Source: an uncultured Burkholderiaceae bacterium
Lineage (GTDB): Bacteria; Pseudomonadota; Gammaproteobacteria; Burkholderiales; Burkholderiaceae_B
Assembly (NCBI GenBank): GCA_934525625.1
Contig: CAKSZL010000007.1
Span: 62,001 to 126,000, forward strand
DNA length: 64,000 nt
Direction of reading: 5' to 3'
A program made the translations under genes and the position numbers. How positions within the stretch are numbered: the first letter of the stretch is position 1; every line of letters starts with the position of its first letter. This document shows, piece after piece, positions 63,577 to 64,000 of this stretch. The notes under the pieces are model-generated. The model made no database searches and was not told the DNA's origin. It saw nothing but the letters and a program-made list of their open reading frames with translations.

Positions 63577-63999
63577 TTAGTTCAGCACCTGTCCGACCAT
63601 GGCGGCGGCCACAAGTATGCAGATGGCCGCGAAGCCGCGTTGCAGCGCGCGGGCGGGCATGCGGGGCGCCACGCGCCGGCCCAGCATCATGCCGGCAACG
63701 GCGGCGGCGATGAACCACCAAGCGGCGGACGGGAACACCAGCAGGCCGGCCGCGGCCGACGCGGCGACCGAGGCCATGGACACCAGCGCGATCACCATCA
63801 GCGAGGTGGCGATGATGCTGTGCATGCCGACGTTGGTGAAGTGGCTCAGGGCCGGCACGATGAAGAAGCCGCCGCCCACGCCCAGCAAGCCGGTAAGAAA
63901 GCCCGAAACGGCGCCTATGCCGCCCAGGGTGGCGGCGGTGCGGCGGCTCCAGATGAAGCGGCCGCTTTCCTGGGAAAGCTGGCAGCGCTTGCCCGGCGC
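63577..63999 (-). CDS. TauE/SafE family permease, C-terminal part
   Basis: The frame runs off the window edge; about 140 C-terminal residues are present. GAVSGFLTGLLGVGGGFFIVP is the repeat motif of the TauE/SafE (DUF81) membrane family, and three more hydrophobic segments follow, ending AAAMVGQVLN. Members move sulfite, sulfonates or other anions; the substrate here is unknown. It lies 29 nt upstream of the tlpA-like gene on the same strand. Confidence 0.85.
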   Translation of the reverse strand, partial: APGKRCQLSQESGRFIWSRRTAATLGGIGAVSGFLTGLLGVGGGFFIVPALSHFTNVGMHSIIATSLMVIALVSMASVAASAAAGLLVFPSAAWWFIAAAVAGMMLGRRVAPRMPARALQRGFAAICILVAAAMVGQVLN

Positions 64000-64000
64000 G

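Noticed and set aside
1-64000. CRISPR arrays, tRNA/rRNA genes, insertion sequences, prophage or integrase genes
   Set aside because: No regularly spaced direct repeats, no tRNA-like cloverleaf or rRNA sequence, and no transposase or integrase motifs were seen on either strand.

Overview
The window is GC-rich DNA from a betaproteobacterium, most likely an Alcaligenaceae-type Burkholderiales (Bordetella/Achromobacter/Pusillimonas relatives). This is inferred from the aerobic box pathway for benzoyl-CoA, an EpsE/F/G/L-type exopolysaccharide set, a roughly 2000-residue double UvrA, and an acetylated-cellulose locus in one stretch. No tRNA, rRNA, CRISPR array, phage gene or transposase is visible.

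Layout. (1) 1-4078: the aerobic benzoyl-CoA genes boxC (3' end only), boxB and boxA, then a MaoC-like hydratase. Copies of a palindromic intergenic repeat lie between them. (2) 4248-28969: a capsule/exopolysaccharide locus of several operons. The plus operon 4248-8845 holds a Wza-type export protein, an SGNH hydrolase, ManC and the initiating sugar-phosphate transferase. The minus operon 14583-8923 is tightly overlapping: GMC oxidoreductase, epimerase, deacetylase, WecG-type transferase and EpsL barrel. A sulfatase/phosphoethanolamine-transferase-like gene and a GT2/deacetylase pair follow. Next is the plus operon 19365-22763 (flippase, GT2, ugd). The minus operon 28969-22765 holds an EpsF chain-length protein, an EpsG ATPase, a Wzy/ligase and a secreted glycoside hydrolase. 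(3) 29089-49040: an acetyl-cellulose locus on the minus strand in two transcription units. Unit 1 is bcsQ1-bcsA-bcsB1. Unit 2 is bcsD-bcsP/R-bcsQ2-bcsB2-bcsZ-bcsC followed by wssF/G/H/I-like acetylation genes. Each unit begins with the same 79-nt leader. (4) 49444-64000: housekeeping and mixed genes, namely gcdH with a divergent LysR regulator, purU, pdxH, chaC, tcdA, the double uvrA, a 42-residue basic protein, a GT2, an LGT-like/TlpA fusion and a partial TauE/SafE permease.

How the parts fit. The exopolysaccharide genes make a complete Wzx/Wzy-type pathway: GDP-mannose and UDP-glucuronate supply, lipid-linked initiation, transferases, flippase, polymerase, chain-length control, export and outer-membrane barrel, plus tailoring enzymes. 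The cellulose genes provide a c-di-GMP-responsive synthase (BcsA with PilZ), two BcsB proteins, two BcsQ ATPases, BcsD, an endoglucanase, an outer-membrane BcsC, and an O-acetylation relay (SGNH, AlgF-like, MBOAT, AlgJ/X-like). An SGNH hydrolase paralogous to the one in the cellulose acetylation set also sits in the exopolysaccharide operon, linking the two loci.

Most unusual points: the duplicated leader in front of both cellulose units, with a shared upstream ORF and a pseudoknot-like arrangement; two full BcsB and two BcsQ genes with only one BcsA; the dispersed palindromic repeat whose arms differ between copies but stay complementary; and a LexA-like box with a small basic gene divergent from the double uvrA.
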